Program-made: the position numbers and the translations under genes
Notes under the pieces: model-generated
What the model saw: the letters and a program-made list of their open reading frames with translations, nothing else
Told to the model about the DNA's origin: nothing
Database searches by the model: none
Assembly: GCA_032718475.1 (NCBI GenBank)
Contig: JAUCBJ010007440.1
Coordinates: forward strand, 1 to 63,167
From: Nemertoderma westbladi
Lineage: Eukaryota; Xenacoelomorpha; Nemertodermatida; Nemertodermatidae
Direction: 5' to 3'
Length of the DNA stretch: 63,167 nt
Shown: positions 59,940 through 63,167 of the stretch, one piece after another
How positions within the stretch are numbered: the first letter of the stretch is position 1
How the letters are laid out: each line of letters begins with the position of its first letter

Positions 59940-60110
59940 TTATTTCGGGCGTTCGGATTGCATTCTCCACATGGCGAAGTTGACTACCCCGGCGTAGGTA
60001 ACCCAGGCAACATAGGAGACCATAAGATGTCCGGAATGCGGTGGGACGTATCGGAAGACAGTGGCGCAGGAAAGAGCGGCACCCCAGACCGTCAACACAT
60101 CCGTCAGAGC
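59940..60110 (-). CDS. TSPO: Last coding exon of a TSPO-like gene
   Basis: Fifty-six codons plus TAA. The product is the C-terminal third of a translocator protein (peripheral benzodiazepine receptor), a five-helix membrane protein, mitochondrial in animals, that binds cholesterol and porphyrins. ALTDVLTVWGAALS matches helix 4, and SYVAWVTYAGVVNFAMWR matches helix 5, with the family's aromatic-rich WxxY...NxxxW pattern. In the cholesterol-recognition motif the usual Tyr is Phe here (VVNFAMWR). The exon begins just where helix 4 starts, which I remember as an intron position in vertebrate TSPO. It follows a good 3' splice site (60,111-60,136). An AATAAA overlaps the stop codon. Upstream exons should lie at higher coordinates, but I could not find them before the window ends. 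Confidence 0.75.
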   Translation of the reverse strand, partial: ALTDVLTVWGAALSCATVFRYVPPHSGHLMVSYVAWVTYAGVVNFAMWRMQSERPK

Positions 60111-60136
60111 CTAATAAACAAAAATAAACGAATGTG
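60111..60136 (-). promoter_or_regulatory. 3' splice site of the TSPO-like exon
   Basis: The minus strand reads a T-rich tract (TTTATTTTTGTTTATTAG) ending in AG directly before the exon's first codon GCT. Confidence 0.65.
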
Positions 60137-61211
60137 AAAATATATAAAACAAATAATAAATAAATAAACGATTAATAGAGAGCGGTACTAGCGGTACTAG
60201 CGGTACTAGCGGTACTAAATCCGTCTCTAGGGGGAAAATCTACGCAAATAACAGCTGTTTACTTCCAAAAATAAAACTGTATATGACTTTCGTTTATTGT
60301 TTTGGATAGAATCACATGCCGGTGTAACCTGCCCTTTTCCGCTAATTAATAAGTATCGTTGTTAACACCCCGAGATCGAGATGTGATTTATGTGGATGCC
60401 AGCCAGAGCAGTGGCCAGTGTGGATGCCAGACCAGAGTAGCGGCCAGTGTGGATGCTAGCCGTTGTGTTACTTGTATTTTTTGTGCAGCACATTGACACG
60501 TGTCAAAAAAAGCCGTAATCAATAAGGTAGGATGTTTTTCAAGTGTTATATTCGTGATCAGCATCCCAAAAAACATATATGGTCATAAAATCAATTTGAT
60601 TTCGAGGTAATTTTTCATTATCATATTTCCACTACTTGTTTTTTTCGTGCTCCGGGGCGGGGACACAAATAACTGACTAATAACTAACATAAAAACAACA
60701 TGCCTATGTTGTTATATTACACAACTCTTCGATATGTTTGATGTACAAATTGTGAGATTCTAAAATCTCAGTAGCCAAACTGTAGGGCAATTTTACCACT
60801 TTTGAAAAAAGTGCTACTTGCACTTTTGGTGCTCTTTTCGTTTCTATTACAAAAAAAATGAAAATTTTGCTTCTAATCTTGCTTTCGATTACTAATAATG
60901 AATTGAACAAACAAAATAAGCATAGTGTGGTTTAATGGTTATACGTAAGTCTTTTGAAGGATGTTGTATTTTGTGTAATTTTATCAATTCCGTAAGGTGT
61001 TGATATGGTATGGGTGCCAGGAACTCCTCATATCTCGAAAACTACTGGAGCTATTAAATGTTTATTTGTCTCATCTGAAATAGGACATAATTTTATTTAG
61101 GGCCAAGTATTTTCGACGCGCTAGGCATATTGTTTCAGGGGTTCTATCTAAGAGAAATAACTGGCCCACTAAATTTAGGGGCTTTGCAGCAGCTTGGCAA
61201 TCGTATCTATA
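60137..61211. other. Probable intron or intergenic sequence with minor tandem repeats
   Basis: Four copies of AGCGGTACT at 60,180-60,216 and about 2.4 copies of a 28-29-bp unit (GTGGATGCCAG...GGCCAGT) at 60,391-60,461. No coding exon seen. Confidence 0.5.
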
Positions 61212-61640
61212 GTAGGTCATGCCGGACAATTCCGACCCGGACAATTCCGACCCGAAAAAATTCCGACCTGGACAATTACGACCCGTACAATTCTGACCCG
61301 GACAATTCCGACCTGGACAATTCCGACCCGTACAATTCTGACTCGGACAATTCCGACCTGGACAATTCCGACTCGTACAATTCTGACCCGGACAATTCCG
61401 ACCCGGACAATTCCGACCTGGACAATTCCGACCCGTACAATTCTGACCCGGACAATTCCGACCTGGACAATTCTGACCCGGACAATTCCGACCCGGACAA
61501 TTCCGACCTGGACAATTCCGACCCGTACAATTCTGACCCGGACAATTCCGACCTGGACAATTCTGACCCGGACAATTCCGACCCGGACAATTCCGACCCA
61601 TTCAAAGATCTAATAAAATTTTTATGGGTCGGAAATGTCC
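61212..61640 (+). repeat. 15-bp minisatellite, left arm of a second fold-back structure
   Basis: About 25 copies of GACAATTCCGACCCG with CCTGG and TCTGA variants. Because 15 is a multiple of 3, several frames appear open and encode simple repeats; these are not genes. The array ends in ATGGGTCGGAAATGTCCGGA, which turns back on it. Confidence 0.9.
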
Positions 61641-61994
61641 GGATCGAAATAAATAAAAATAATTAATAGAAATTACCGGTAACAAATAACAAAAATCTGT
61701 GTTCTAGATAAAATATAATAATATTTTTCTTAATTGAAAGCTAGTATGTTTTAAAACATTTTCAAAAAATAGCAAAAACTAGATAGTATTATAAACATTT
61801 GGTGGGGCTGTGCCTAAATCAAACTAGTACCGAATACATGCAATTCGAAATAAACTATGCAACTCTAAAATTACATAGCAAACGTGTCTAGAACAAATAA
61901 ATATCCTGGACACAGCAATATTATGTTGAATAATAAACAATGTAATGTTAATAAAATAATAATGTTATTATTATTATAATTTTTAAATTATTTG
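61641..61994. other. AT-rich spacer between minisatellite arms
   Basis: No coding sequence; AT-rich interior of the putative fold-back element. Confidence 0.5.
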
Positions 61995-62135
61995 GGTTGG
62001 AATTGTCCTATGCTGGATCCGGACAATTCCGATCCATTAAAATTTCATTCGAGCTCTGAGTGGGTCGGAATTGTCCGGGTCACAGCTCTCCGGGTAGGAA
62101 TTGTCCGGGTCGGAATTGTCCGTACACCCTTCCGG
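61995..62135 (-). repeat. 15-bp minisatellite, right arm (reverse orientation)
   Basis: GGGTCGGAATTGTCCG in several copies, the reverse complement of the left arm, with one copy in the original orientation at about 62,019-62,035. Confidence 0.8.
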
Positions 62136-63167
62136 GAATACTTGCTATTGCCTATTACTGTAGTTGGGAACCAGTCCAATCATCTCACCACGACAGTACT
62201 TGTACTATGCACACTACAGTACTATGGCAACGGATAATTACATCTATAGGGCATAGGCAGGCACTACTAGTGCAAGGTGCCATACTAATAAGCCAGCTTG
62301 CTTTATCTTGCAAAATGATTGCCTGAGTCGAGTATTTAATCGCGAAATAAATACGTTGACATGATAAATTAATATTTCAGTATCAATACTATCGGCATAA
62401 GGAAAGTTTTAATAATTTTTACACATTGGGTTGCCTCCACACCTAAAAATATATTACTTTTAAAACACAATTTCCTGTTAATACCTCTTCCTTTCATTAT
62501 TCATCTGTGCTCCTTTGCGGTTGGGGTGGTGCAGATTAAGAGGGCGGTTGAAGCGAGGGAGGGAACTTTCCTCTTTTCTTTGATTTATTCTTATTGGCGG
62601 TTTGTTTAAATTTCATATTTATTTATTTAAATTTCTTAAATACCGATTTTGGGATAGAATTGCTCAATATCAATCTATATCTGATAACTGAGCATCGTGC
62701 TGCGCGAAGGCCCCATGTATGTGTACAGAGAGAGTACCGACAGTGGAGGCGCCTAAAGGAAAGCCATTTGCTGAATGTTGTATTGATTCTCTTAAAACTA
62801 AAACATACATTAATTTTGCGGCCCGCTTGACTATCACCCTTGGGTGTACACGCCCCCCCCCCCCCCCCCCCCCTCAGTACCCTTTGCGCAGTGGTATAAC
62901 AATAAGATTAGCAAACCACACTGATTTGAAAAAACGAAATATATTCCGCAGAGAGAGAAGAATAAATTAAGTTGAGGGAAGGTCCAGCGGTGGTCCATTC
63001 CATCGACCATTGGTTTGGCATCGGAAGGAATAGTAGGTATACAGTAATAATTGGGGGTAGTGACCAAATTGAATGCATGCAGGTGGTATGCCTAGTGGCC
63101 AATTCTTTTAATAACGATTTGTATTAACATTGATAATCTCCTGGCATTGCATTGAGTGTATGAGTGA
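62136..63167. other. Right end, non-coding
   Basis: No gene recognised. It includes dispersed repeat copy B and a run of 21 C at about 62,853-62,873. Confidence 0.5.
62620..62720 (+). repeat. Dispersed repeat, copy B
   Basis: Matches 11,955-12,070 over about 100 bp, with the core GTGCTGCGCGAAGGCCCCA that is also at about 53,337. Confidence 0.65.

Noticed and set aside
61071-61666. Open frames with PDNSD, RTIPT and CPGRN repeats
   Set aside because: The 15-bp minisatellite is a multiple of three, so several frames are open on both strands.
1-63167. tRNA or rRNA genes
   Set aside because: No convincing B-box plus cloverleaf or rRNA core was seen; the tRNA-like 3' end at 5913-5935 is the primer-binding site.

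Overview
The window is animal nuclear DNA dominated by repeats. There are no operons. The genes are transposon-derived or exon-sized, an APE-type LINE and a Ty3-type LTR element are present, and the last exon of a TSPO-like gene has a recognisable 3' splice site. Base composition is AT-rich with many dispersed and tandem repeats. A marine invertebrate is my guess, but nothing here fixes the phylum.

Layout. 1-6201: a young, almost complete Ty3-like LTR retrotransposon on the minus strand (LTRs, PPT and PBS visible; one in-frame TAG before the integrase core; unusual CGCCA...TGGCG LTR ends). 6202-8046: non-coding with small tandem repeats. About 8.05-10.87 kb: a frameshifted relic of a multicopy, probably transposase-like gene on the plus strand. 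12.2-15.78 kb: a near full-length RTE-like LINE on the plus strand, broken by a 2-bp insertion. 16,167-47,086: one uninterrupted satellite of about 718 monomers of 43 bp with nested higher-order duplications. 47.78-51.29 kb: a fold-back structure with 21-bp minisatellite arms, split by a second, 5'-truncated LINE copy on the minus strand, so the satellite lies between inverted LINE copies. 51.8-53.25 kb: a (GTC)n tract followed by a 315-bp dimeric tandem repeat carrying CTCF-like motifs. 54.2-55.5 kb: an intronless MFS transporter on the minus strand with one premature stop. 55.5-59.9 kb: mostly unassigned sequence, including a long stretch of decayed coding-like sequence at 57.06-58.32 kb. 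59,940-60,110: the TSPO-like last exon (minus strand). 61.2-62.14 kb: a second fold-back structure, built from a 15-bp minisatellite. The right end repeats a short dispersed element also seen near 12.0 and 53.3 kb.

The only host genes supported are the TSPO-like exon and possibly the MFS transporter. The most unusual object is the 43-bp satellite. Its unit lacks stop codons in all three forward frames. Because 43 leaves remainder 1 when divided by 3, every frame encodes the same 43-residue hydrophobic repeat. Each unit also carries an AU-rich-element-like nonamer beside a pyrimidine tract. The satellite is flanked by inverted mobile elements and, a few kilobases to the right, by an array of CTCF-like sites. 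All family names are from recognition by eye; no database search or computation was run.
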